Origin: Deltaproteobacteria bacterium | GTDB taxonomy: Bacteria > Desulfobacterota > Binatia > Bin18 | Direction of reading: 5' to 3' | DNA: 10,425 nt | Assembly: GCA_016200595.1 (NCBI GenBank) | Contig: JACQEL010000278.1 | Coordinates: 1-10,425 of the forward strand | Shown: positions 1-5,590 of the stretch, piece by piece | How the letters are laid out: each line of letters starts with the position of its first letter | How positions within the stretch are numbered: position 1 is the first letter of the stretch | Made by a program: the position numbers and the translations under genes | The notes under the pieces: model-generated | Told to the model about the DNA's origin: nothing | The model's database searches: none | Seen by the model: only the letters and a program-made list of their open reading frames with translations

Positions 1-44
1 TTTTCTCGTGCCGACTCGCACGGCGTTTGTTCCTGGGGCCTGCT

Positions 45-158
45 CGGTCCCAGGCAAAGCCTGGGACCGCACGACGCGAGCGGCTCTGCCGCTGCACGAG
101 TGGCCGCCGGCAGGCAGAGCCTGCCACTCAGGGCGTTCCCAGGCAGAGCCTGGGAACG
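45..158. repeat. Array of four small palindromes spaced about 30 bp apart
   Basis: Four perfect stem-loops lie in a row. Their arms are 45-55/59-69 (11 bp), 79-84/88-93 (6 bp), 109-115/119-125 (7 bp) and 134-144/148-158 (11 bp). Each has the core GGC-NNN-GCC, with three-base loops aaa, tct, aga and aga. The loop centres are at 57, 86, 117 and 146, so spacing is 29, 31 and 29 bp. The two outer stems share tcccaggc/gcctggga. No T-tract follows, so simple terminators are unlikely. Positions 159-255 hold nothing clear; tacact at 221-226 is at best a weak -10 for pdxA. Palindromes of this style are common intergenic repeats in several uncultured lineages (from memory, unverified). Confidence 0.8.
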
Positions 159-255
159 AGGGCGCGGAGGAACGACGCAGGTCTGGAACAACAAGCGGTG
201 CGCAAGCGTACCTTACCTGCTACACTAATGAAACCACGAACCGCTCTCTCAACCT

Positions 256-1269
256 ATGCTTCCTTTGATTGGTATCACTATGGGTGATCCCACCGGGATC
301 GGGCCAGAAGTCGCCCTTAAGGCCGCTGGCGCGCCTCCTCATGCCTGTCGGGTGGTAGTGTTGGGGGATCTGTCTGCGGTGAGTGAGACGGCTAGCCGCA
401 TTGGATCGCCCCTCACACCTGTGCCCTGGCAGCCAGGGACGGCGTATCCTGCTGAAGCTCACGTCCTGCCGGTGTTGCCTCTCTCGCAACTGCCCGCGGA
501 AAGCCGCCGCCCCGGCCAGCCTACACCTGCCGGAGGAGAAGCTTCCTATCAGTACGTCGCCGTCGGCATTCAGCTCGCTTTGGCGGGTACGCTCCAGGGG
601 TTGGTAACGGCGCCGATTAGCAAAGCGATGTGGCACGCCGCCGGGCGCGACTATCCTGGCCACACCGAATTACTGGCGGCCCTTACCCACACTCCAGAAG
701 TCCGTATGATGCTGGTCGGTAGCCAGCTGCGCGTGATTCTGGTGACGACGCACATAGCACTGTCTCAAGTGCCTGCGGCGTTGTCCGGTGAACGTATCCT
801 CAAGACCATCGCCCTCACCGCGGCGCACTTGTCCCGCTTCCATGGCTTGCTACGGCCACGCCTGGCGGTTGCTGGCCTGAACCCGCATGCTGGTGAAGCT
901 GGCGCGTTTGGCGATGAGGAGGCACGCATTATCGCGCCAGCCGTGCAGCAAGCACAGTCCCGGGGCCTGCTGGTTGCGGGGCCATTCCCGGCAGATTCGC
1001 TGTTCGTTCGTGCCGTGCGGGGAGAGTTTGATGGGGTGGTCTGTCTCTATCACGATCAAGGGTTGATTCCGCTCAAGCTGCTCTCCTGGGAAGAGGGGGT
1101 GAATGTGACGATCGGGTTGCCGATCGTGCGCACCTCGCCTGACCACGGCACCGCTTTCGATATTGCCGGCCAGGGAAGAGCCGATCCGCGCAGTATGAGT
1201 GCGGCGCTTACTCTGGCCGTAGAAATGACGAGGATCCGGAGTGTAAATGAATCCGCTTATCTTTCGTGA
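256..1269 (+). CDS. pdxA: 4-hydroxythreonine-4-phosphate dehydrogenase PdxA
   Basis: This cytoplasmic, metal-dependent NAD enzyme oxidises 4-phosphohydroxy-L-threonine. The product decarboxylates to the aminoacetone phosphate that PdxJ uses to make pyridoxine phosphate. The 337-aa protein is full length (the E. coli enzyme is about 329 aa). It starts with the family N-terminus GITMGDPTGIGPE at residues 6-18. The three metal-binding histidines are at H166 (VTTH), H211 (LNPHAGE) and H266 (YHDQGLIPLK), which match the E. coli numbering. H136-T137 in PGHTE forms part of the substrate site, and the C-terminal SPDHGTAFDIAG block is present. The ATG at 256 fits the family start, although no good Shine-Dalgarno precedes it; the ATG at 227 is out of frame. 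The last 23 nt overlap the next gene, suggesting co-transcription and coupling. Confidence 0.96.
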   Translation: MLPLIGITMGDPTGIGPEVALKAAGAPPHACRVVVLGDLSAVSETASRIGSPLTPVPWQPGTAYPAEAHVLPVLPLSQLPAESRRPGQPTPAGGEASYQYVAVGIQLALAGTLQGLVTAPISKAMWHAAGRDYPGHTELLAALTHTPEVRMMLVGSQLRVILVTTHIALSQVPAALSGERILKTIALTAAHLSRFHGLLRPRLAVAGLNPHAGEAGAFGDEEARIIAPAVQQAQSRGLLVAGPFPADSLFVRAVRGEFDGVVCLYHDQGLIPLKLLSWEEGVNVTIGLPIVRTSPDHGTAFDIAGQGRADPRSMSAALTLAVEMTRIRSVNESAYLS

Positions 1270-1813
1270 ATACGATATCCGCGGGATTGCTGACGAGGAT
1301 TTTGACCGCGACTTTGCTTTTACCCTGGGCCGGGCTTATGGCACCTATGCGCGTGGGCAGGGCAAACGCCGAGTAGCGGTAGGGCGTGACTGTCGCCTGA
1401 CTTCAGAAAAGTATGCGACCGCGCTGCGACGCGGGCTGTGCGCCAGTGGCATGGATGTCCTCGACATTGGGGTGTGCCCGACGCCGTTGCTGTATTTCGC
1501 CCTTTACCATTATGACCTCGATGGCGGGCTACAGGTCACTGGCAGTCACAATCCTGCTGAGCACAACGGCTTTAAGATCTGTCTGGGGAAGATCACCATC
1601 CACGGCGAGGAAATCCAGGAACTGCGCAAGCTCATCGAACAGGACGTCTTTGTGTCTGGTCAAGGAACCGAAGAGCCCGCGGCGATTATCCCGCCGTATC
1701 AAGAGTTCGTCAGCCGACAATTCGGCCGTTTGCCACGGGAGATCGCGGTCGTGATCGATGCGGGGAATTCTACCGCCGGGCCGGTCGCGCCGGGACGATT
1801 CCCGAGAATTTGA
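1247..1813 (+). CDS. algC: Phosphomannomutase/phosphoglucomutase, 5' fragment of a disrupted gene
   Basis: This is the N-terminal part of an alpha-D-phosphohexomutase of the AlgC/ManB type, which interconverts hexose 6- and 1-phosphates for GDP-mannose and surface polysaccharide synthesis. The family start (FREYDIRGI, residues 6-14) is present, and the active-site loop VTGSHNP carries the phosphoserine at S100. GGAG at 1238-1241 is a well-placed ribosome binding site for the ATG at 1247. Homology runs cleanly to VAPG (residue 183, nt 1795); the last five residues are then out of frame and a TGA stop ends the ORF at 1813. The reading continues one frame over at about 1795 with TIPENL. About 27 family residues, including the FPNHHPDP stretch, are absent between the two, so an internal deletion of about 82 nt (remainder 1 on division by 3) explains the break. 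This fragment alone lacks the metal and sugar-binding domains and would be inactive. Confidence 0.9.
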   Translation: MNPLIFREYDIRGIADEDFDRDFAFTLGRAYGTYARGQGKRRVAVGRDCRLTSEKYATALRRGLCASGMDVLDIGVCPTPLLYFALYHYDLDGGLQVTGSHNPAEHNGFKICLGKITIHGEEIQELRKLIEQDVFVSGQGTEEPAAIIPPYQEFVSRQFGRLPREIAVVIDAGNSTAGPVAPGRFPRI

Positions 1814-2520
1814 CCCACTTGATTACTAAGGTAAAAGAAAGCGGCGCCGAATTAGGGATCGCCTACGATGGCGACGCGGACCGCTTAGGATTAGTGGATC
1901 GCCACGGTCGGATTATCTGGGGGGACGAGATGCTGGTGCTCTTCGCGCGTGAGGTATTACGACAGCATCCCGGGGCGACGATTGTCTCGGAAGTGAAGTG
2001 TTCGCAACGTTTGTTCGATGACATTGCCCAGAAAGGTGGCACGCCGATCATGTGGAAGGCTGGTCACTCACTGCTCAAGGCCAAGATGCGCGAGACCGGC
2101 GCGCTGCTCGGCGGCGAAATGAGCGGGCATATGTTCTTCGCCGACCGCTACTTCGGCTACGATGACGCGATTTATGCCTCGTGTCGGATGCTGGAAATTC
2201 TCGGCCAGACTGGCAAAGAAATCTCCGACTTACTGGCTGATCTGCCCTCCTCCTATACCACGCCGGAAATCCGGGTGGATTGTCCCGATGCACTCAAATT
2301 CAGGCTCGCCGAAAAAGTGCGCGACCATTTCCGTAAGCAGTACGAGATCGTCGAGGTCGATGGCGTTCGGGTAAAGTTTGCTCAGGGCTGGGGGTTGGTG
2401 CGTGCCTCGAACACCCAACCGGTGCTGGTCTTGCGCTTCGAGGCGCAGACCGCAGCGCAGCTGGCCGAGTATCGGGCATTAGTGGAGGGCGTAGTGGAAG
2501 AAATGAAGCGAGGGCTCTGA
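1810..2520 (+). CDS. algC: Phosphomannomutase/phosphoglucomutase, 3' fragment of a disrupted gene
   Basis: This fragment continues the mutase in the next frame. Homology actually begins upstream of the TTG at 1810: codons from 1795 read T-I-P-E-N-L, matching the family T-V-P-E-N-L. It holds the Mg-binding loop GIAYDGDADRLG (about residues 16-27 of the fragment), the sugar-specificity loop GEMSGH, and the C-terminal phosphate-binding segment RASNTQPVLVLRF, which is typical of AlgC-type enzymes. Adding the 5' fragment and the estimated missing 27 residues gives about 451 aa, close to the usual 450-465. All other catalytic elements look undamaged, so the lesion is either recent or an assembly error. 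The TTG at 1810 has no convincing ribosome binding site, and independent translation is doubtful. Confidence 0.9.
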   Translation: MTHLITKVKESGAELGIAYDGDADRLGLVDRHGRIIWGDEMLVLFAREVLRQHPGATIVSEVKCSQRLFDDIAQKGGTPIMWKAGHSLLKAKMRETGALLGGEMSGHMFFADRYFGYDDAIYASCRMLEILGQTGKEISDLLADLPSSYTTPEIRVDCPDALKFRLAEKVRDHFRKQYEIVEVDGVRVKFAQGWGLVRASNTQPVLVLRFEAQTAAQLAEYRALVEGVVEEMKRGL

Positions 2521-2522
2521 GG

Positions 2523-2539
2523 CGGTTTACACTAAACCG
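2523..2539. terminator. Small hairpin just after the mutase stop codon
   Basis: The perfect stem cggttta/taaaccg (2523-2529 and 2533-2539, three-base loop) starts 3 nt after the TGA. It has no following T-tract, so it is a weak terminator candidate at best. Its right arm is shared with the left end of the inverted-repeat element that begins at 2531, so it may simply have been created by that insertion. Confidence 0.3.
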
Positions 2540-2701
2540 GAATGCACGACATTGGGACACTGCTCGTAGCTGCGTGGGTAGGGGCGACGATTTTGCGTGT
2601 CTGGCTCGCCACGGGGTTGGGCTATACGGGGCAATTGCTTCGCCCCTACGGTGGACAGGCGCTAGTGTCGTGTGTACCAATCTCTTGCCTTCTGGTTTAG
2701 T
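2531..2701. mobile_element. MITE-like inverted-repeat element, about 170 bp, non-coding
   Basis: The two ends are long imperfect inverted repeats. Positions 2531-2560 match the reverse complement of 2672-2701 at about 25 of 30 positions, with outermost ends actaaaccggaa and ttctggtttagt (11 of 12). A second, perfect 10-bp inverted pair lies inside: gtaggggcga at 2578-2587 and tcgcccctac at 2640-2649. No credible ORF or transposase is present. Terminal inverted repeats around a short non-coding core are the form of a MITE or other non-autonomous element moved by an enzyme encoded elsewhere. No clear target-site duplication was found, so mobility is inferred. It sits between the convergent mutase and pspC genes. 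Confidence 0.6.
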
Positions 2702-2747
2702 AGACCACCACAATCTCTGCTACCAACGAACAGCTCCGGTTTGTACT

Positions 2748-2782
2748 TACTGGCAACTGATAACTGCGCACTGTCAACTGTT
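2748..2782. repeat. Degenerate heptamer tandem repeat, five units with core ACTG
   Basis: Five consecutive 7-bp units read tactggc, aactgat, aactgcg, cactgtc and aactgtt, all with ACTG in the same register. The tract lies just past the 3' end of pspC (stop at 2789-2791). The 7-bp period recurs with unrelated units at 3436-3456 and 7351-7413. The preceding stretch 2702-2747 shows nothing I can name. Confidence 0.6.
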
Positions 2783-2788
2783 TTCGTC

Positions 2789-3172
2789 CTACTCATTCAA
2801 GCGGCGCTCCCAGTCGTATTCCCGTGAGGTCACGATGCTCTCTATTTGCTGGATGCGGCGGTCGAGATTGTCATAGGTGCGCTTTAAGCGGTGTAAGGCC
2901 ATGCGGCGCGAACTGGCATAAGAGTTATAAAACTCCTGCTCTCCCTCGGTTTTGAGCGGCACCACCGGCTCAGGCTTCATCAGCACTGCCGCCAGGAAAT
3001 ACAAAACGATGATCGGCCAGACCCCAGAGAACACTAGCAAAATACACGTGAGGACTCGCATGCCAAACAGGGAGAAGTCGAAGTATTCTGCCAGACCTTT
3101 GCACACCCCCAGGATCATGCCACTGCGCGAACGGTAGGGGCTGCTCCACTGCCGGTTAACACCTTGTGTCAT
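2789..3172 (-). CDS. pspC: Phage shock protein C (PspC-domain membrane protein)
   Basis: PspC is an inner-membrane protein that, with PspB, senses envelope stress and draws PspA away from PspF. The protein is 127 aa, near the E. coli size of 119. The PspC domain covers about residues 11-69: YRSRSGMILGVCKGLAEYF, then one hydrophobic segment at about 38-65. A charged, helical C-terminal tail (about 88-127, with DNLDRRIQQIESIV and TSREYDWERRL) resembles the usual cytoplasmic coiled-coil tail of PspC. The ATG at 3172 overlaps the TGA of pspB by four bases (ATGA), and AGGTGA lies just upstream, so translation should be coupled to pspB. It is the last gene of the pspABC run; no strong terminator follows. 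Confidence 0.93.
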   Translation of the reverse strand: MTQGVNRQWSSPYRSRSGMILGVCKGLAEYFDFSLFGMRVLTCILLVFSGVWPIIVLYFLAAVLMKPEPVVPLKTEGEQEFYNSYASSRRMALHRLKRTYDNLDRRIQQIESIVTSREYDWERRLNE

Positions 3173-3414
3173 TTGTCACCTGCCTTCTTTCTCCGCTCGA
3201 GGAGGAGAGTTTCTAGTGCTTCAACCCTTTCTTCTAGGCGTGCGAGTCCCTGATACAGCTCTTGCATCAGCTTGGTTTCCTCTGCCCGGAATTGCTGGCT
3301 TTGCTCGGGTGAGATGCCTTTCCAGATTTTCAACGCCTTGAGGAAGATACCACCCACGACGGCGGCAAAAACCGGACCGAAAATTAACAGGAGGGCGAGA
3401 CTCCCGGTGTTCAT
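3169..3414 (-). CDS. pspB: Phage shock protein B (PspB-like)
   Basis: PspB is a small membrane partner of PspC in the phage-shock response. From the ATG at 3414 the protein is 81 aa (E. coli PspB is 74). An N-terminal hydrophobic segment (about residues 5-26) is followed by a charged region and a leucine-rich coiled coil ending LARLEERVEALETLL (about 58-72), the PspB pattern. I prefer this start over the ATG at 3450 because GAGGGA sits at the right distance before it, and the longer version would add 12 residues encoded partly by the heptamer repeat. The stop overlaps the pspC start by four bases. It lies 32 nt after the original pspA stop. Confidence 0.85.
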   Translation of the reverse strand: MNTGSLALLLIFGPVFAAVVGGIFLKALKIWKGISPEQSQQFRAEETKLMQELYQGLARLEERVEALETLLLERRKKAGDK

Positions 3415-3435
3415 TGCTGTTCCCTCTGTCTTCCG

Positions 3436-3456
3436 TTCATCATTCATCATTCATCA
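3436..3456. repeat. Perfect heptamer tandem repeat (ttcatca) x3
   Basis: Three exact copies of ttcatca (TGATGAA on the minus strand) lie between pspA and pspB. The minus-strand unit contains stop codons, and the original pspA stop (TGA at 3449-3447) lies inside it, so the repeat supplies the last few pspA codons (cat gat gaa tga). Confidence 0.85.
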
Positions 3457-3583
3457 TGAGTCTTCTTCGCCCCAGTCGCTTTCAGCGTCTGCAATTCTCT
3501 TTCAATCTCTTCGTCGCCTTCGAGGCGGGTAAACTCTTCTTCCAGCGGTGGTTTGCGGCCGAAGTTGACCAGGTCAGCTGCTG
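3447..3583 (-). pseudogene. pspA: Out-of-frame 3' remnant of pspA
   Basis: Read in the frame next to the pspA ORF, this stretch gives a clear PspA C-terminus: ADLVNFGRK, then PLEEEFTRLEGDEEIE, then RELQTLKATGAKK, ending at the TGA at 3449-3447. It corresponds to the last helix and tail of PspA. Together with the 158-159 normal residues encoded upstream it would give a protein of about 225 aa (E. coli PspA is 222) if about 25-26 missing residues were restored. The upstream edge is approximate: the junction lies between 3575 and 3583. Confidence 0.85.
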
Positions 3584-4054
3584 CCGAATCCCTTGTTGGG
3601 CGCGCTTGCGCCGTTGGGCATGGATGTGGCGTTGCACGAGAATGCGCTGCTTCTCTCGGGCGGTGCTGAGCTTGTCCTCAAGCTGAGTCATGTCGGTCTG
3701 GTATTGCTCGACCAACGCGTCACACTGGGCGAGTTCTTGCTCCAGCGCGCTGGCCCGTTCGCGGTACCGGCGTTTCTCCAGCAGTGCTTCACGCGCCAGG
3801 TCTTCCCGGCCTTTATTCACTGCGAGTTGGGCCTTTTCTCCCCACTGTTGCGTGCGCCCGAGCGCCTCTGCCAGTTCCCGTTGCACCTTTTTCTTGGTTG
3901 CCATCACCCCTGCACATGCCGCCTTGATCTCGACCAGGGTGTCTTCCATCTCCTGGATCATGAGCCTGACCAGCTTCTCTGGGTCTTCCGCCTTGTCCAG
4001 CATGGCGTTGATATTCGAGCTAATGATATCGCTCAAGCGGGTGAAGATGCCCAT
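3482..4054 (-). CDS. pspA: Phage shock protein A, frameshifted by an internal deletion
   Basis: PspA is the peripheral membrane coiled-coil protein of the ESCRT-III-like PspA/IM30/Vipp1 family. It binds PspF to keep the operon off and supports the membrane under stress. Residues 1-158 are typical: the N-terminal amphipathic helix (MGIFTRLSDIISSNINAML), the DPEKLVRLMIQEMEDTLVEIK block (24-44), and long charged helices up to AQQGIRQ. After Q158 or Q159 the frame changes and 31 unrelated residues follow to a TGA at 3484-3482. The true C-terminus is in the adjacent frame, with about 25 residues missing between (deletion of about 76-79 nt). The start is sound: GGAGGA at 4068-4063 precedes the ATG. 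E. coli PspA fragments of about 144 residues still bind PspF (from memory), so the product could keep some regulatory activity while losing its last helix. Confidence 0.9.
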   Translation of the reverse strand: MGIFTRLSDIISSNINAMLDKAEDPEKLVRLMIQEMEDTLVEIKAACAGVMATKKKVQRELAEALGRTQQWGEKAQLAVNKGREDLAREALLEKRRYRERASALEQELAQCDALVEQYQTDMTQLEDKLSTAREKQRILVQRHIHAQRRKRAQQGIRQQLTWSTSAANHRWKKSLPASKATKRLKENCRR

Positions 4055-4095
4055 GCGAGTGTTCCTCCATTCTGTCAGTGTTCATCTCGTTTGTT

Positions 4096-4113
4096 TGGCA
4101 GGAAATGTGCCAA
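4096..4113 (-). promoter_or_regulatory. Sigma54 (-24/-12) promoter of the psp operon
   Basis: The minus strand reads TTGGCACATTTCCTGCCA. The GG (4111-4110) and GC (4099-4098) are separated by exactly 10 nt, and TGGCAC is a full match to the -24 element. Transcription would start near 4086, leaving an untranslated leader of about 32 nt before the pspA ATG at 4054. This fits PspF, a sigma54 activator, being divergently encoded next door. Confidence 0.88.
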
Positions 4114-4141
4114 GAGGGGAGAAGCCGAAGAAGTTGAGGAT

Positions 4142-4154
4142 TATCAAGGAGTTG
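4142..4154 (+). promoter_or_regulatory. IHF binding site candidate between enhancer and sigma54 promoter
   Basis: TATCAAGGAGTTG is an exact match to the IHF consensus WATCAANNNNTTR. It lies about 56-68 bp upstream of the predicted psp transcription start, between the -24 element and the putative enhancer. This is where IHF bends DNA at the enterobacterial psp promoter. The consensus is short, but its placement makes chance less likely. Confidence 0.6.
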
Positions 4155-4174
4155 GCTCTTTACAGGCACGGAGG

Positions 4175-4189
4175 TATTGTGGCACTATT
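4175..4189. promoter_or_regulatory. Possible PspF upstream activator site
   Basis: An imperfect 13-bp palindrome (4176-4188, five of six pairs matched, core GTGgCAC) is centred about 96 bp upstream of the predicted pspA start. Enterobacterial PspF sites lie at roughly -80 to -126, and the minus strand here contains TAGTG, as I recall the E. coli sites do. A weak sigma70-like pair for pspF (TTTACA at 4159-4164, CACTAT at 4183-4188) would overlap it, which would allow PspF autorepression. This is inference only. Confidence 0.35.
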
Positions 4190-4218
4190 CACCATAAATT
4201 AGTAAAGCTCGCCGAAGT

Positions 4219-5295
4219 ATGAAAATTTCTCCCAAAAAGAACAGCCCTCGACTCAGCGCGGAAAATCTTGGGGCGGTTTCGCAGGTCGGCATGACCGAGG
4301 CGTTAGGGCAAGCCGAAATATTTCTGGAATTCCAGGAGCGGCTATCACGCGTCGCCCGCGTCAACCGTCCGGTGTTGGTCATCGGCGAACGGGGCACGGG
4401 AAAAGAACTGGCGGTTTCTCGCTTGCACTATCTTTCCCCGCGCTGGCAGGGGCCGTTAGTTGCGCTCAATTGCGCAGCCCTCTCTGCGACCCTGATCGAA
4501 GCCGAGCTTTTTGGTCATGAGGAAGGGGCGTTTACCGGGGCGACGCGACGTCGGGCCGGAAGATTTGAGGCCGCGCATGGCGGGACCTTGTTTCTCGACG
4601 AGATCGGCCAGATCCCGCTTGAGGTCCAGGAGAAGATCCTGCGGGTGGTTGAGTATGGGACCTTCGAGCGCGTGGGAAGTGCGCAGCCGATTCAAGTCGA
4701 TGTCCGCATCGTCGGTGCGACCAACGCCGATCTCGCGGTGCTGGCGGGCGCGGGGCGGTTCAAACGCGACCTGCTCGATCGCCTATCGTTCGAAGTCCTC
4801 TTCCTGCCGCCGCTGCGTGAGCGCCGCGAAGATATTCTCTTGCTGGCGAATCATTTTGCCGTGCGCATGGCGTTCGAATTGGGACGCAGCGAGGTCCCCA
4901 GCTTCAGCGACGAAGCCATAGCGGCACTGGAGCGTTATCCCTGGCCTGGCAACGTGCGTGAGCTGAAAAATGTAGTCGAGCGCGCGGTGTACCGTGCCGA
5001 GTCAGCCCTAGTCAGCGATATTGTCTTCGACCCATTTCGCTCTGCCTTGGCCAACGACCTGCCTCCAGCTGAACAACCGCGGCGAGCGCAGATGTCGGCA
5101 GCCGAGACCCCCGTAGCTGCTCGCCCAGACAAGCCTTTTACGGAAGCGGTACAGGAATTAGAGGTCCAGCTCTTGCGGCAGGCACTGCAGGAGGCGAGAT
5201 ACAATCAACGGAAAGCCGCCCAGCTCTTGGGGCTCACTTACCACCAGTTTCGCGCGCTCTATCGCAAGTATCTCAAAGCAGGAGACTTTATGTGA
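4219..5295 (+). CDS. pspF: PspF, sigma54-dependent activator of the phage-shock operon
   Basis: PspF is an AAA+ enhancer-binding protein lacking a receiver domain. It remodels sigma54-RNA polymerase at the psp promoter and is held inactive by PspA. The 358-aa protein has Walker A GERGTGKE at 56-63, the sigma54-contacting GAFTGA loop at 103-108, Walker B GGTLFLDE at 121-128, RFKRDLLDRLSFEV at 180-193, and a C-terminal Fis-type helix-turn-helix (about 327-351) ending LLGLTYHQFRALYRKY, nearly the E. coli sequence. The RWQGP motif (W76) matches the E. coli tryptophan (W56) needed for PspA control, so negative regulation should be possible. The ATG at 4219 gives about 24 residues more than E. coli PspF. 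ATG 4291 (M25), preceded by gcaggtcgg, lines up with the usual start and may be the true one. It is divergent from pspA with a 164-bp control region. Confidence 0.96.
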   Translation: MKISPKKNSPRLSAENLGAVSQVGMTEALGQAEIFLEFQERLSRVARVNRPVLVIGERGTGKELAVSRLHYLSPRWQGPLVALNCAALSATLIEAELFGHEEGAFTGATRRRAGRFEAAHGGTLFLDEIGQIPLEVQEKILRVVEYGTFERVGSAQPIQVDVRIVGATNADLAVLAGAGRFKRDLLDRLSFEVLFLPPLRERREDILLLANHFAVRMAFELGRSEVPSFSDEAIAALERYPWPGNVRELKNVVERAVYRAESALVSDIVFDPFRSALANDLPPAEQPRRAQMSAAETPVAARPDKPFTEAVQELEVQLLRQALQEARYNQRKAAQLLGLTYHQFRALYRKYLKAGDFM

Positions 5296-5335
5296 AATAA
5301 CGAGCTTGCCCCTGTCACACCTCTTGGTCCTCTTC

Positions 5336-5534
5336 GCCCCGGAGGGGCGACGGACTGTAGCCCAGGGCGTCAGCCCTGGGACACCAACCCCCACGCGCTC
5401 TTCCCAGCCCCGGAGGGGCGGAAGACCTCACGAGGGTAGTCTTCTCTCGCCCCTCCGGGGCTCTGGGCGCCGTGGGGTCCTGCTCCTGCCCCACGGCTGG
5501 CGCCGTGGGCTACCTCCTCACGCCCCTCCGGGGC
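5336..5534. repeat. Composite inverted duplication of GC-rich palindromes (REPIN-like)
   Basis: Two similar units of about 85 bp (5336-5420 and 5448-5534) face each other as inverted copies. Each unit has a GCCCC-GGA-GGGGC palindrome at both ends (5336-5348, 5407-5419; inverted copies 5449-5461, 5522-5534) and a longer stem-loop in the middle: arms 5361-5368/5373-5380 in the left unit, 5490-5497/5502-5509 in the right. The symmetry continues inward through gaagac (5421-5426) and gtcttc (5439-5444) around a 12-nt centre, so the whole region can fold into one long hairpin. It fills the gap between the convergent pspF and hydrolase genes (5296-5590) and contains no believable ORF. Confidence 0.8.
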
Positions 5535-5540
5535 TTTATT
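5522..5540 (+). terminator. Possible rho-independent terminator for pspF
   Basis: The palindrome gcccc-tcc-ggggc is followed directly by tttatt, which resembles an intrinsic terminator with a short U-tract for plus-strand transcripts from pspF. The stem is only five pairs, and the same palindrome occurs three more times nearby without T-tracts, so the role may be incidental. Confidence 0.4.
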
Positions 5541-5590
5541 GCGGATAAAGTCTAGTAGTCAGTAGGGCGGACACTACCCACCTGAGCCTG

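Noticed and set aside
45..158. CRISPR-like array (regular ~30-bp spacing)
   Set aside because: The units are not identical repeats, each is a palindrome with its own arms, and there are no unique spacers or cas genes.
220..663. 147-aa minus-strand ORF opposite pdxA
   Set aside because: It lies antisense to clearly conserved pdxA codons; arginine-rich low-information translation.
1790..1815. Programmed ribosomal frameshift joining the two mutase frames
   Set aside because: There is no slippery sequence, and joining the frames would still leave about 27 conserved residues missing, so a deletion explains it better.
2574..2876. 100-aa plus-strand ORF running through the MITE-like element into pspC
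   Set aside because: It crosses an inverted-repeat element and antisense pspC, with no coding signature.
3415..3450. Upstream ATG start for pspB at 3450
   Set aside because: It would add residues encoded by the heptamer repeat and lacks a ribosome binding site, whereas the ATG at 3414 has one and fits the family length.
4163..4180. Second sigma54-like site on the plus strand (aggcacggaggtatt) for pspF
   Set aside because: The -24-like GGCACG is present, but the position 10 nt after GG reads TT instead of the required GC.
3593..4222. 209-aa plus-strand ORF opposite pspA
   Set aside because: It is the antisense shadow of pspA, has no family features, and crosses the psp control region.
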